64,000 nucleotides of DNA from Trachythela sp. YZ-2020 (GCA_016169945.1 JADLSH010000091.1:930001-994000), one strand, 5' to 3'; counted from the first letter of the stretch, positions 35,618 through 46,299 are shown. Program-made: numbers and translations. Notes: a model not told the origin generated them from the letters alone.

Positions 35618-35945
35618 GGTTCGGTGGCGCAGTCGTCAGAGCAAGCGCCTTTCACCTCTGAGTTGTGGGTTCGATTCTCTCTGGGGACTCTACTCATGTG
35701 AAAAGAGTAAGTCAACGCTCTGCCGAAAGTCGTGGGTTTTCTCCGGGCACTCCGGTTTCCTCCCACAGGGAAAACTGACTGGGTGGGTTAGGATATATAG
35801 ATTAGGAAAGTAATATCACAATTGTTGTAAAAATATATAGTGTAGGCTAAGTACGTAATATAGGTAAGGGAAATACTTGTAAGCGGTCACTGAAAAGCCC
35901 CGACGGGGAGTGAGCTGAATAATATATGTATATGTATATGTATGA
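35618..35945 (+). mobile_element. tRNA-derived SINE, copy 2
   Basis: A box GGTGGCGCAGTCGTCAGAGC (35623-35642), B box GGGTTCGATTCT (35668-35679). The body matches copy 1 to GGTTTCCTCCCACAG. The tail reads AAGCCCCGACGGGGAGTGAG then (ATATGT)n at 35924-35944. This tail differs from copy 1, so the two are subfamilies or fused to different tails. Confidence 0.85.
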
Positions 35946-36795
35946 TCAGAAATCAACCATAATATCGTCGAATAGCGCCGTAATGTAACTGACAGAAATT
36001 AGTAAGTTGGTACAAGCTTGAACCGGGAATCGTAATTACTATGTGTGTTTATGAATCCCTTTCAAAATATTTCGTGAAACAATCGTTCAAATTTAACAAT
36101 ATATCCACCGTTGGAAAGCTGAATGGCTAAGCTTTAAAATGAATGTAAACATTAAAGTTTTACTGTTCAAATATTTGCCCTTCTTTATACACGCTGTATT
36201 TCTAATGACTAGTACTCGAAGATGACGAGTCCTCGAAAACTTACAAACATACATGGTAATGCGGTGCAGGCTGGTTTTCTTTGCCCGGAGATTCCATGTG
36301 CTAAGAGTAATATATTTTTAGTTTTGTTAGGTCTTGTTTGGCTTCCTGAACGTTTTCCTCTACCTCAAATCTGTATTAAATATAGAGTGCTGTTTATTGC
36401 TTTGTGTGCAAACTGATTACATGTGCCGTTCAGCTGGCAAATGTATAGCTTTTACGCACTAGTTTGGCCCCCTGTCACTGTGTCACATTGGTTTGGTCTG
36501 GCCATTGCATGGGCATTGAGTAATTAGCTTGTTTGCCCCTAGATTCCACGAGCCCTGCGTAAAATTGTTTAGTTACAGTAGGGCTGGGGCATGGTATGAT
36601 GGTATTGGTTGTTATAGCTTTCAATTGTATATGCAATTTAATCCCTTCGGCCTGAAAACAATATGAGATGTAAACAGACGAAATATGTAAAAATATCAAC
36701 CTTTTATAGATTGAGTAGATTCGGAGCGATTTCTTAATTGGGACCTCAAGGGCTAACCACTTGCCAGATATAGTCCGGAACCGTCGGAACTTTAA

Positions 36796-37270
36796 GGGGC
36801 CATTCACAAAGGATTTCCGAGCCGAGGGAGAGGAGGGTGGGTTGGGAAATTCGGACAAACTCGGACTTGGGGGGGGGGGAGTTTTAAGCAATCTGGATGT
36901 CCGAATTTAAAAAAGTTCAAAAACCAATATTTTCTGTTTGCCATCAATTTGAACTCTCCTGCCATTGTGAAACTGACATTTTGAATACTTCACAATATTA
37001 TCTCCTAATTTGAATTAATTTTTTCATTGATGAATTCAACAGTGTTGTGAAGTAATAAATAGGTTTTTGAATTTAATATTATTAATTAAACCTTCCTTTT
37101 CTAGACAATAGGTTGCCACAATTGCGATAACACAGGTGCTTGTTTCCTTGTAAGAGGAGATTTTTATAAATTATTACGCGCTCAAAACCGAGATCGTGAG
37201 TTTTTGCAAGACATATATAAGGGGTTATGAAAACCTATAATTTTGCTGGACATCCTTTGTGAATGGCCCC
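36796..37270. mobile_element. 475-bp Harbinger-type MITE with TAA target duplication
   Basis: Perfect inverted ends GGGGCCATTCACAAAGGAT. TAA outside both ends (36793-36795, 37271-37273). The 3-bp TAA and GGGGCC ends fit PIF/Harbinger MITEs. The interior is non-coding and includes a poly-G run (36870) and a piece (37150-37190, AAGAGGAGATTTTTATAA) resembling the end of the TTAA element at 59973. Confidence 0.85.
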
Positions 37271-37279
37271 TAAGTAAAA

Positions 37280-38140
37280 CATCTCCCGCCGCATGGCAAT
37301 ATATTTTACATCGACCAATAGTACGAAATTTAAATTCTTCTCTGTCAAATGAATCTGGTTTGTTCGCCACTTTATCCAATTTCCATGACACACTGAGAGA
37401 TCTTGTTTCTCCAAAGTTCTGAATTCGAATTACTGCAGAAGCATGCATTCACTACATGATCGTTGTCACAGGAGCGCCTCAGCAACCTGGCCTCCTCGTT
37501 CAAGCAGTTTTAAACAGGGGGAGGCGAGGCAAGGAAGACCATGCAATATAGTTTATACAATGCGATAAATCCCCCCCCCCCCCAAAAGGGTTTTCCAAGT
37601 CAAATATATATATACAAAAATAATTGGAGATTATAGTTATACGTTGAAATACATGAAATTCCAACAAATCAAAAGCTAAATATTAGTAATGTTTCCCTAA
37701 AAGATATTTATGTAAATTTCAAAAATTATAACATCGCGAATCGTTACCCCTGACTGCGAAAAACCGGGATTTTATCTATTTCGGTATTTGTCTTCCCGGC
37801 TTGCCTCCCTCTGCTTAAGACTGCGCATGCTTACACGAGGAGACCGGGTTAATGAGCAGCTCATGAATGAACATTAATGAACGCATCTGTAGAAATTTGA
37901 TCAGAACTTTGGATAAATCATTTTTTAAACTATTATATAGAAATAAAAGGCAAAATGTTTATTTTTGGCCATTTTCTGGGTAGCCTTCTTCGTAGAAAGT
38001 ACATTCACAAATGAAACCTGCTAAAATTCGGCCTTTTCTCAATTTGCAATTTTATTCCAGACAATAAACGTATGTATTACATAATTCCACTAAATTTTCA
38101 TGACTCCATTTTATGGCATGCTGCAGCTAAGAATTCCTTT
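37280..38140. other. Non-coding with poly-C run
   Basis: A run of 13 C lies at 37568-37582. No gene or repeat pair recognised. Confidence 0.35.
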
Positions 38141-38690
38141 TACTAATAGCGTTGTCTCGACGTGACGTCACGAATTCCGACCCCCCGCCAAGACTCAGAC
38201 AACATTGGCAACTCTTAATATAAATTGTATTATGATTGAGAGCTTGCTGTGAGTTATTTTGATAATTTGTTTAAAGTTTATTTGTGCGGAATCATACACA
38301 CGTTGTACTTTTTGCTTTAGTCGAAGTGCCAGTGTCGATATTTTTGCTTTGGTAGTTGTAATATAGGCTATTTCATCGCTTTAGTATGGACTATTCACTA
38401 TTCTGTCGCTGCTATAAATAGGTCTACTATTCTACCGACTATATTCTATATTTAAAATACGGATTTATTTCAAATGAAAGATTAATTGTCACTTATACGT
38501 AAAATAATTTCAAATATAAACTCTTTTCACTGAGGAATCTTCCGTTGATAAGTAAAACTATTTTGCTTTGACAATATAAAAAAATATGTTGAAAAAATAT
38601 ATCACAATAACACTTATTGATTTAATAGTCTATTTTTAAACATCAGTTCTGTAAAAGAGAGAACCACCCTTTGGCACTGTGTCTGGTTTA

Positions 38691-38860
38691 AAAATGAATT
38701 CTACAACTAGTGCTTCTCCGATAAATTTAACAACTCTCACTGAAAACGACGGCGTTCCCGGCTCATATTTTGAGCATGATCCATCAGATTATACTGTCGA
38801 TCAACTCAAGCGGTGGTTAAAATGTAGAGGCTTGAAGCAAAGTGGTAAACGCCGAAGGCC
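38691..38860 (+). pseudogene. SAP-domain exon fragment
   Basis: From ATG 38691: a Ser/Thr/Asn-rich leader, then YTVDQLKRWLKCRGLKQSGK (about residues 35-54), the helix-turn-helix core of a SAP DNA-binding motif. The motif lacks its last helix, because the frame continues into the reverse of the THAP exon at about 38861. A GTAAAC donor-like site lies at 38842. A first exon of a transposon-encoded protein or a captured host exon. Confidence 0.6.
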
Positions 38861-38861
38861 C

Positions 38862-39138
38862 TTTACCACATTGGCCCTTTATCCGTGGGCCCTTTCTCGC
38901 CTGGCCAATGAACTGCACAAATATATGTGTTCCTATTTATCATTGATACATCAAAGTTTTTCCGCAAACATGCTGAAACCCAGCGACGAGACTTTTCAAT
39001 TCCTTGCGACGGTTTTGGAAAAGGTATAAATACCTTTTGCCCAGAAGCTCTCATTTCCTGAAGCGATTTCGGCAATTTTTCTGGATATCTCGAATCACTT
39101 GCACACGTTCCCCAGCAACAGTGCTTAGTACTAACCAT
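38862..39138 (-). pseudogene. THAP-type zinc finger exon
   Basis: From ATG 39138 (minus): CCWGTC gives the first cysteine pair; KVFIPFPKP, RRWVSACLRKNF and YICAVHWPG give the remaining C2CH ligands (Cys-X2-His) and the conserved Trp and Phe/Pro positions; GPTDKGP is the usual tail position. THAP fingers bind DNA, often in transposases. The frame ends shortly after at about 38863, so only the DNA-binding part is present. Confidence 0.72.
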
Positions 39139-39424
39139 GTTCTAACTATGGTGTAAATTTGAATGAGTTTTAGTGCAGATAAAATAAAAAAATATGCCAA
39201 TGATAGTTCGCTGCTAGTATAATTCTATATTAAATAGTAGTTTGTTTGTCTGAGTCTCGTGGGGGGTCTTAGCTGAGGGAATCTATTTTTAGCTACGTGA
39301 GACAACGCTATTGACCGACAAATAATTGTGATCTTGAATGTTTTTCCATCAACGTTTAAGTCTACTGTCTTGTTTTCCTTCTACTCGGCAACAATACGCG
39401 AGAGTTAGTTCAGCGAGATCTAAG

Positions 39425-39618
39425 TTTTAATAAAATACAAAACAAGGGTAACTCCAAAAATCGATAACATTTTAATATTTATCTACGTTTCGACTATGTT
39501 TCAGTCATCATCAGGATAAACGTTTATCCTGATGATGATTGAAACATAGTCGAAACGTAGATAAATATTAAAATGTTATCAATTTTTGGAGTTACCCTTG
39601 TTTTGTATTTTATTAAAA
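39425..39618. repeat. 194-bp near-perfect palindrome (97-bp arms, no loop)
   Basis: Centred between 39521 and 39522 (AGGATAAACG|TTTATCCT). The arms differ at only a few positions. Each arm contains, read outward from the centre, CTGATGA (39529-39535 on the right arm), a possible stem II and GAAAC (39552-39556), as in the repeats at 28.5 and 44.5 kb, and then AACGTAGATAAATATTAAAA. A tail-to-tail or head-to-head pair of the same short repeat would make this. Confidence 0.92.
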
Positions 39619-40233
39619 TACTCAGTGGTTCTAAGAATCTAAGTTTTGGTTGTTTTTAACAAAAACAGCAGACAAACATGAAAGCACCCACGTCATTTTG
39701 GTCAGTTAGGCCAAAATTCCCAGCCTTGCCTGACCTTATATGTAAATATAGCTTGAGAATTTTCCTGTGGGGTCAATGGTGTACGTAAGACATGTTTGAT
39801 ATTAATTCAATAAGTAAAACAACAGATATGTAGCTTGGTTTTCACGATATATAATTCGAAAATATATTTTCAGTATACCTTTCTGCCGGGCATGGTTACT
39901 ACAGGCAATGGTACTGTTGTCAGATCTTTTTAAAGCACGATCATTTAAGATAGTTTATGCAAGGGACTTCCATGCTGCCAGGAAGGATAATTAATATTCT
40001 ACGTCTGTTCTTAGGTCCCCAATTGTGACGGCCTTCATTCAATTAATGTCGGGCCAGACCATCCAATCAAGAATCGACCGCGCACTATAACATGCAGCAT
40101 ATTTTCAAACTGTAGTAGGGTTATTAGTATAGGAAGTATACAGTTTTGAGTGCGGGGCGGTCAATTTTGATTTCTGGTTGGGCAAATAGAAATGTTCCAC
40201 TGTTTTTAGTTCTTCTTCGTTGCTAATCCCAGG

Positions 40234-40242
40234 TATAAATAG
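40234..40242 (+). promoter_or_regulatory. TATA box before the cysteine-repeat gene
   Basis: TATAAATAG lies 65-73 bases upstream of the start codon. It is an alternative to splicing from a distant first exon (see 34312). An acceptor-like TTTTAG ends at 40287. Confidence 0.45.
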
Positions 40243-40306
40243 AGATTTATTATCATGCTTATTGAACATTATTCCTTGACATTTTAGGATCTATTTTCAG
40301 ACCACT

Positions 40307-40990
40307 ATGAAGACAGGAATACTCGCATTCGTTGTAGTAGCGCTTCTTAATATAACAAATGTCCACGGTTGGTGGGGCTGTGATCGGGGCAAGGAGGGTG
40401 AGGGCTGCTCACTATTTTGTCCATGTGGTGGTGATTTGACCTGCGAAGCCTGGTTTCATAAATGTCGAGCTCCCGGAAAAAATGGAGACTCATGCCATCT
40501 GACCAAACCATGTGGTTCTGGCCTGACCTGCGAGGCGGGCAGTCATAGATGTCGCTCTCCTGGCAAAGAAGGCGATTCATGCCATGCAACCAGGCCTTGT
40601 GGTGATGGTTTCCAATGCGAGGCTGGCAGTCATATTTGTCGTTCTCCTGGCAAAGACGGTGATTCATGTCATTTAACCAGGCATTGTGGTGATGGTTTGC
40701 AATGTGAGGCTGGCAGTCATATTTGTCGTTATCCTGGCAAAGAGGGTGATTCATGTCATTTAACCAGGCATTGTGGTGATGGTTTGCAATGTGAGGCTGG
40801 CAGTCATATTTGTCGTTCTCCTGGCAAAGAGGGTGATTCATGTCATTTAACCAGGCATTGTGGTAATGGTTTGTTCTGCGCGCCCATTCTTCACAAATGT
40901 CGAGTTCTTGGCAAAAAGGGTGATTTCTGCACTATATTACCCAAATCTTGTCGTCCTGGCTTGACATGCAAAACTATTTATCCCAGGTAA
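40307..40990 (+). CDS. Secreted protein of tandem four-cysteine repeats
   Basis: 227 codons as read, and single-exon on that reading. Residues 1-21 are a signal peptide (MKTGILAFVVVALLNITNVH). From C34 there are seven units of 29 residues starting at C34, C63, C92, C121, C150, C179 and C208, each C-x5-C-x5-C-x6-C with the linker PGKxGDSC. This resembles the short disulfide modules of dickkopf/colipase/prokineticin-type proteins, but no family is certain. Extracellular or granule location is inferred. Middle units are almost identical in DNA (87-bp period), so array length may vary between alleles. The last unit lacks its fourth cysteine. The final codons CCCAG|GTAATA look like a splice donor (exon end 40987), so a further exon is likely. 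One candidate acceptor lies at about 41176. Receptor, antimicrobial or venom roles cannot be told apart. Confidence 0.85.
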   Translation: MKTGILAFVVVALLNITNVHGWWGCDRGKEGEGCSLFCPCGGDLTCEAWFHKCRAPGKNGDSCHLTKPCGSGLTCEAGSHRCRSPGKEGDSCHATRPCGDGFQCEAGSHICRSPGKDGDSCHLTRHCGDGLQCEAGSHICRYPGKEGDSCHLTRHCGDGLQCEAGSHICRSPGKEGDSCHLTRHCGNGLFCAPILHKCRVLGKKGDFCTILPKSCRPGLTCKTIYPR

Positions 40991-41459
40991 TAATAATTAA
41001 ATGGAATTCTATTTGCTTGATTTGTTTTTGTTGAAATAGGCCGGCATGTTACATAAAGGGAGAAGGAAGTGAAGCCCGAGTCCTGCCCTCTCCCCCCCAC
41101 CTAGAGAAAATACAGACATGGACATTACATTTATTATTATTATTATTCAACCTGAATTTTCATTTTGCTATGTTTTAGTGCTTTAGGTTTTTTTGATGTT
41201 GTTATGTATTACAATCCTCCAAACTCTAAACCCAGAAAATTTCAGTTTAAAGAATATATATTTTTAAAGTTTTCCCGGGAGAGTATGTCCCCAAACTCTG
41301 CAGCAGTTTGACTCAGTGCTATATAACACTCTGGAAGTCTCTAACAGGTTTCAGGTTTCGGTGGATAGTTCGATCTGGGACACAAGTTTTCACACTGCAC
41401 TTGTACAAATATGTTTGCGTGTTGATTGGTTGATTAACTTTGCCAGGACATAATGTTTT

Positions 41460-41645
41460 ATATTCGGTTTGTTTGTGTGTGTTTGTCTGTCAGCCGAATA
41501 TTTTAAAACTACCAAACAGTTTAATACGATTGTTTGTGGAGCTAATGGCCAAGTACAAACTAATAGGTTTTACAAAGTTCAATTTGCATGAAAATTGGAT
41601 GAGAACTTTGAAAAGGTTTGCATGCGTAATTTGTGCATGTATATA
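41460..41645. repeat. Second copy of the intron-1 dispersed element
   Basis: Partner of 18310-18425: GTGTTTGTCTGTC, then TTTGTGGAGCTAATGGCCA, TTTACAAAGTTCAATTTGCA. Non-coding. Confidence 0.55.
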
Positions 41646-41794
41646 ATTCATGATTGAATACTTGGGGGAGATATGCAGCAACTAATTGTTTCCTGGTTGA
41701 ATTTGAAAATATATGCATTTTTTATAGTTGTTTAGTCGATGGTCGACGTGCAGATCCCTTATGTTCTTCATCGATCTACGCCTGCCAGCCACGA

Positions 41795-41910
41795 AGAAAG
41801 TAAGGTCCTCCAGGTACTTTGTTATCAGATTACGTGAAAGACTTTGTCATCACACTGAATGAACACTATATAAAGGAATTAAAGAAACATTACATACGAT
41901 TTGATAGATT
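41795..41910. repeat. Duplicated block, copy 1 (partner 43205-43335)
   Basis: Shares GTCCTCCAGGTA / GTCGTCCAGGTA, TTTGTCATCACACTGAATGA, ATTAAAGAAACA.TACATA with 43205-43335. Non-coding. Confidence 0.7.
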
Positions 41911-42055
41911 ATTTGATTAATCGTATTGTGAAATTATTTGATCATTGTATTGTTTATTAGAGTTAAGTAAAAATGTGAATGTATGAGCGAAAATATCAAA
42001 AATAAAAAATATATGCCTATTTGTGTTCATAATTAGTCGCTGGGGCAACAATAGA

Positions 42056-42265
42056 CTTGCTCCAAGTCTCTCTTTCATTGTTTTTCTGTATTGATTCACT
42101 ATAGTGTAAATAACATGACGTAGCGAGGGGTGGCGCAGCCAGAAAGAGAGACTTGTCAACTTTGGAATATCTCGGTTCAAAACTGAACCGAAACGGCTAG
42201 GACTTGCTCCAAGTCTTTCTTGCATTGTCTTTCTGTATCGATCTACTACAGTGTAAATAGTATGA
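42056..42265. repeat. Local duplication, about 65-bp unit, 145-bp period
   Basis: CTTGCTCCAAGTCTCTCTTT...GTGTAAATA at 42056-42112 recurs at 42201-42257 with about 10 percent change. Followed by (ATT)n at 42268-42290. Confidence 0.75.
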
Positions 42266-42384
42266 GTTACATTATTATTATTATTATTATGCTCCCCCCA
42301 CTGGCAGAGTTGAAATCTATATCCCCCCCCTCCCCCTAGTACTTTTTCGTCCCCTTCCTTGACTGAAAATCCTGGCTACGTTAC

Positions 42385-43015
42385 TGCCATTTTATCCTGA
42401 GTATTGGACTTCCCGTAGCAACGAATGTGCATTCTGATAAAATCAGGGCCTTTTTTAAGAAATCATCAGTGGGGGGGCCATCATCGAAAGGGGACGTAAC
42501 AAGTACAAGTAGGTTGTTATTACATTTACTGTATTACCCAAAGGGGGTGGGAAGGCAGGGGGTCTGGGGGTCCTTCTTTTCAATTCTTGAGTCTTTGTTC
42601 TGCATTTTCATTTCCTGCATTTTCAGAGACCATCTTTTGATATATCCCATTTGTTTGGTGTAATAGAATACATTTCCTCTAAACTCAGTTGTTTTCTCTT
42701 TGGCTTATACTTTGACAAAAGTGACCTCCATGGGGGGAGAAGGCCTGAGGGCTTCAATAACGGGGGCTTAATAACCACAGCTTACTGAGAAGGCAACATG
42801 AGGCTGGGGGGATAAAATTGATTTACCTCATTAAGATTTGTGTATCTCTTTTCTACAATGCCAATATTTTCAAGCAAGAAAAAGCGTATGAATTTACGTA
42901 GTTCATGTCTTGTTAGTTACCAGCTATTGGTCATGCCGTGATTCCAGGAATTAACAATTAGCTGAAAATTGAATTCCAGAAAGTCAAGTGTATTTGGACT
43001 TTCACTAACCTTGTC
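42385..43015 (+). repeat. Segmental repeat block, copy 1 of 3
   Basis: Ordered motifs: CCATTTTATCCTGAGTATTG, GCAACGAATG, GATAAAAT, TTTGTGTATCTC, CAATGCCAATATTTT, GTGATTCCAGGAA, AAGTTGAATTCCAG-like, TTTGGACTTTCACTAAC. The same order appears at 48970-49330 and 54325-54670, so the intron-type sequence of the duplicated gene family reaches here without a recognised exon 1. Confidence 0.65.
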
Positions 43016-43204
43016 AGGGGCGTAGGAAGCTTCGATTAAACTTAGGGGGGCCGAATCCCACGAGGCGCTACCATGGTCGGCGGCAAGCGGAGAAAGCTAT
43101 TCCGGCTCCCTTTATAAAATATTGGCTCATATTATGGCTATATGATGGGTCATATTATGAAGATTCCTTATGCAAACCATTTACCTTAGTGTGCGAGAGA
43201 ATGT

Positions 43205-43335
43205 AGGGTCGTCCAGGTATTTTGTCATCAGATCGCGGCAAAGTCTTTGTCATCACACTGAATGAAAATCCGGAGTGAACGCTATTAATTAAGTGCTATA
43301 TATAGAGGTATTAAAGAAACAGTACATACAATTGA
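43205..43335. repeat. Duplicated block, copy 2 (partner 41795-41910)
   Basis: See partner. It adds a short extra segment (ATCCGGAGTGAACGC) inside. Confidence 0.7.
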
Positions 43336-43349
43336 CAGCGGGAAAAATC

Positions 43350-44510
43350 AAGTTCAAATCAAAATGTATTGCGCAATTGTACACTATCATATATGTATGC
43401 TTAATGGGTTCATAATTTTAAAATAGTTATAAATAAATACGCTAAACGTGTTTATAAGTTTTGAAATGTTATTAAATATACTCAAATATACTTATTGTGT
43501 TAATAATTTTGAATTCTCTGAAAGATGAAACGTTATCGAAGCCACTAAATTTACAGATCAGTCAAATCTTGATTCAGTCTCCGTTTTGCACAATCGCACC
43601 CCAATTTCATATACTACCCACTTTTTTTCGTTTGACCGAGCAGTGAGAGCCGAGGAGACTCACATAGGTCGATTGAACAATGTAAAACGTTGTCAACTAT
43701 AATGAACCACAAATCTCGATGAATCAGTATTCGAAACGGAGAAAGTTTTATAGATGAGTTCAATTTCTTGCTTTTGCGCTAGAAGATACCGTATAAGAAG
43801 TCAAAACCGCCGAAACAGAAAGTGCGGGCGAACATTTAGAGAGTGTTTAAAAACTGGTCTCCAAATTAATACTGGATAGTGCATCCATGTAAAATAAAGC
43901 CAATGGCAGTGGTGGAATTCACTTTTTCCGATGGTGGGAAAAAGCATTCTGAATTTCCGACAAAACCACCATTTACACTAAATTTGGATGTTTAAAGTTT
44001 CGGTTTAAAATTTCTGACAAATTATCTATTTTAGGTAGAGGTGCCCCCCACCCCACCGAACTTTCCGCCAGTAGCGACCACATTTGAGTGGTGTAACCTG
44101 CAAAGCAGGCGCTTGCGGGTCAGGAAATGCGGGAGTTGCGGATATTAATTGCGTGTTAAGGTTCTTAATACAGTTCTATAGGTGAAGTGTTGTTGATATT
44201 GCGTGTCAGGTAAGGTCTTTTAGTCGATGTGGCACTGCTCCAGGGATCTTGGGATTTTTTCTTTACGCACAAAATGGAATAGTGCATGTAATTCAATGTG
44301 GCTACCGCAAATGAGTACAATTAGTATAAAATGCAACGTGCAAGGTCGACGAATGATTTTATAATATCATTTTGACTAACGTATGTCGATTAGTTCGTCA
44401 TGTGTAGCATATTTGAGGCATAACAATTCAAAATTTTCACCGATATCAATATTGTAATTCAATATCATGTAAATAGTCGTAATATATTCGTATAGCTTTG
44501 TAATTTCATA
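43350..44510. other. Non-coding, nothing recognised
   Basis: No exon or repeat pair recognised. Confidence 0.35.
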
Positions 44511-44519
44511 TCATTAACT

Positions 44520-44585
44520 CTGAAGATGTCTTGAGCAAAAGACGAAACGTTAGTTCTTTAATAAATCTTTTTAAAATTTCATTTT
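44520..44585 (+). repeat. Hammerhead-like core and A/T-rich tail
   Basis: CTGAAGA (44520-44526), one T, GTCTT (44528-44532), loop, AAGAC (44538-44542), GAAAC (44543-44547): a five-pair stem II in the right place for a hammerhead core. It is followed by TTAATAAATCTTTTTAAAAT, as at 39560. Probably the end of a retroelement repeat. Confidence 0.55.
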
Positions 44586-45129
44586 ATGATGGCTTTTTAA
44601 CGTACATTATGCTGGGCATTAATTTTCTTTATAGATAGGAATTAGTTAACAGTGGCCACTCTTTTGCTTAAATTTGCAGGTATATATAATGTGCTCCTTG
44701 GTACGCGACTGTTCTTGCCATAGGGCTTAAATTTTTTGTACTAGTTAGTTAGGTTATATAATTTATTGATTTTTTAGTTAAGTTTGGGTAGGTACCTTTC
44801 ATGGTTCTTCGAGTCCAGTTTTTACCTCGCTCATTAAGGGTCTTATTTTGTTGGTGTAGTTTTAATGTATATTTAAATGTTTTCATATTTATAAGCACTT
44901 TGTGAAGCACATATTTATAAGCACTCTTACTCCAATAAGGACAATAATAAGAATAATGATGAGCGCCGAAATGTCATAATCGATTCGCATCACTCATCTA
45001 TCAGTGTCGATCTGCAGTTAAATAGGAATCATATACCTCAGGATTCTGCATGAAAATACACTATACCATCTTGTGTTAACAGAGATTATGGATTTTCGCT
45101 AACTTGTGACTAAAAACCATGCTTTAATT

Positions 45130-45384
45130 TTACAAGCCTACTGTATGCACTTCAAGGCAGTTCTTTCTCAGGTTCTCTGTATATTTCAGCAACAGAATCT
45201 TTAACCAAGGCAGCATTTTCAGCTTTATGAACAACTGTGTTCCTGTTGAATGAACAACATCGTTCTCGATAGAAAAATAGAAATTGGCCACTTTTAGCCA
45301 GGGGGGAATTATACCAGAGGGAATCACGTTTGGACGGAAACTCAAAGTCCTTGGTAAAAAGATCGAACCTTGCCTTAGGCACAC
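45130..45384 (-). other. Unrecognised open frame next to minisatellite
   Basis: Two overlapping minus-strand frames of 76-84 codons (one ending AEIYREPEKELP). No motif recognised. A related-looking frame of 67 codons (HIEWAFQVANPILEYLFEL) lies at 45897-45694 on the other side of the minisatellite, so one old coding region may have been split by repeat expansion. Weak. Confidence 0.3.
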
Positions 45385-45700
45385 CTCTCTAATACAGATA
45401 CCTCTCTAGTACGAACACCTCACTTATATGAATATCTCTCTAATACGAATATCTCTCTAATACGAAAACCTCTTTGATACGGATACTTCTCTAATACGAA
45501 CACCTTTCTAATACGGAAACCTCTCTAATACGGACACCTCTCTAATACAAACATCTCTCTTATACGAACACCTCTCTAATACGGGCACATCATTAATACG
45601 GACATCTCTATAATAGGACACTCTCTCATACGGACAACTCTCTGATACGGACACCTCTCCAATACAAACACCTCTCTTATGCGAACACCTCTCCTATTTG
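45385..45700 (-). repeat. 17-bp minisatellite, array 1
   Basis: About 18 impure units of the type ACACCTCTCTAATACGG. The same unit forms array 2 at 50110-50640. Units here are more diverged (CTTATATGAATAT, GATACGG variants). Confidence 0.88.
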
Positions 45701-46299
45701 GTTCCTGTTAAACTATCAGGTAAATTTTCTTCAAAACCTAGATGAGCATTATCAACCTTATCAATAATATGAACATTGACTAAGTTGAGTTCGAACAAAT
45801 ATTCAAGAATAGGGTTTGCTACCTGAAATGCCCATTCAATATGGGATAAAGAAAAAACAGGGGGCGTTTTACGAAGGCTCAATAGCACTATATCCACAAT
45901 GTGCTATCGATGTTTTCAACCTGTTTTAAAATTCCTAAAAAGCAATGAAAGTAAAGTTATGGACCACAGAACAAATATGTAAATATAATTATAGATAACA
46001 AATTTTAACATGGGTACGTAACGCTAATCGTTGACCAATTTTACAAATTTTAAAAAGAATAATTATCCACACTAAACGTTTAACGTAGGTACAATATGCA
46101 CGTGCTCTTTTTAGGTGTGATTTTTGCTTTTCGATCTCATGAGGATAAGAGACTAAGGACAAGTCCCATTCTTTAGGCTAGAAAGAACATTATGATTCAT
46201 AATTATTAATAATTTATGCATCGCCATCAGTCATATGACCACAATATCTATGGTGTCATGGAAATGACGTATTCTATTTAGTTCGGTCTTCGAGCTTTC

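Larger units (their letters stand above)
38144..39312. mobile_element. 1.2-kb DNA element with SAP and THAP exons
   Basis: Inverted ends AATAGCGTTGTCTC (38145-38158) and GAGACAACGCTATT (39299-39312). Subterminal similarity continues (GACCCCCCGCCAAGACTCAGACAA against TTGTCTGAGTCTCGTGGGGGGTC). It carries a plus-strand SAP-domain exon and a minus-strand THAP exon that meet near 38861. No clear target duplication. It looks like an internally deleted copy of a larger transposon with two divergent or convergent genes. THAP domains are common in P, Kolobok and related transposases, but the family is not settled. Confidence 0.7.

Noticed and set aside
36475..36891. 138-codon minus-strand open frame
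   Set aside because: It crosses the border and poly-G of a MITE, has no motif and no splice support.
40347..40841. 164-codon open frame antisense to the cysteine-repeat gene
   Set aside because: It exists because the 87-bp unit is a multiple of three, so the reverse strand is also open. No start context, signal or domain; the sense strand has a signal peptide and strict cysteine spacing.
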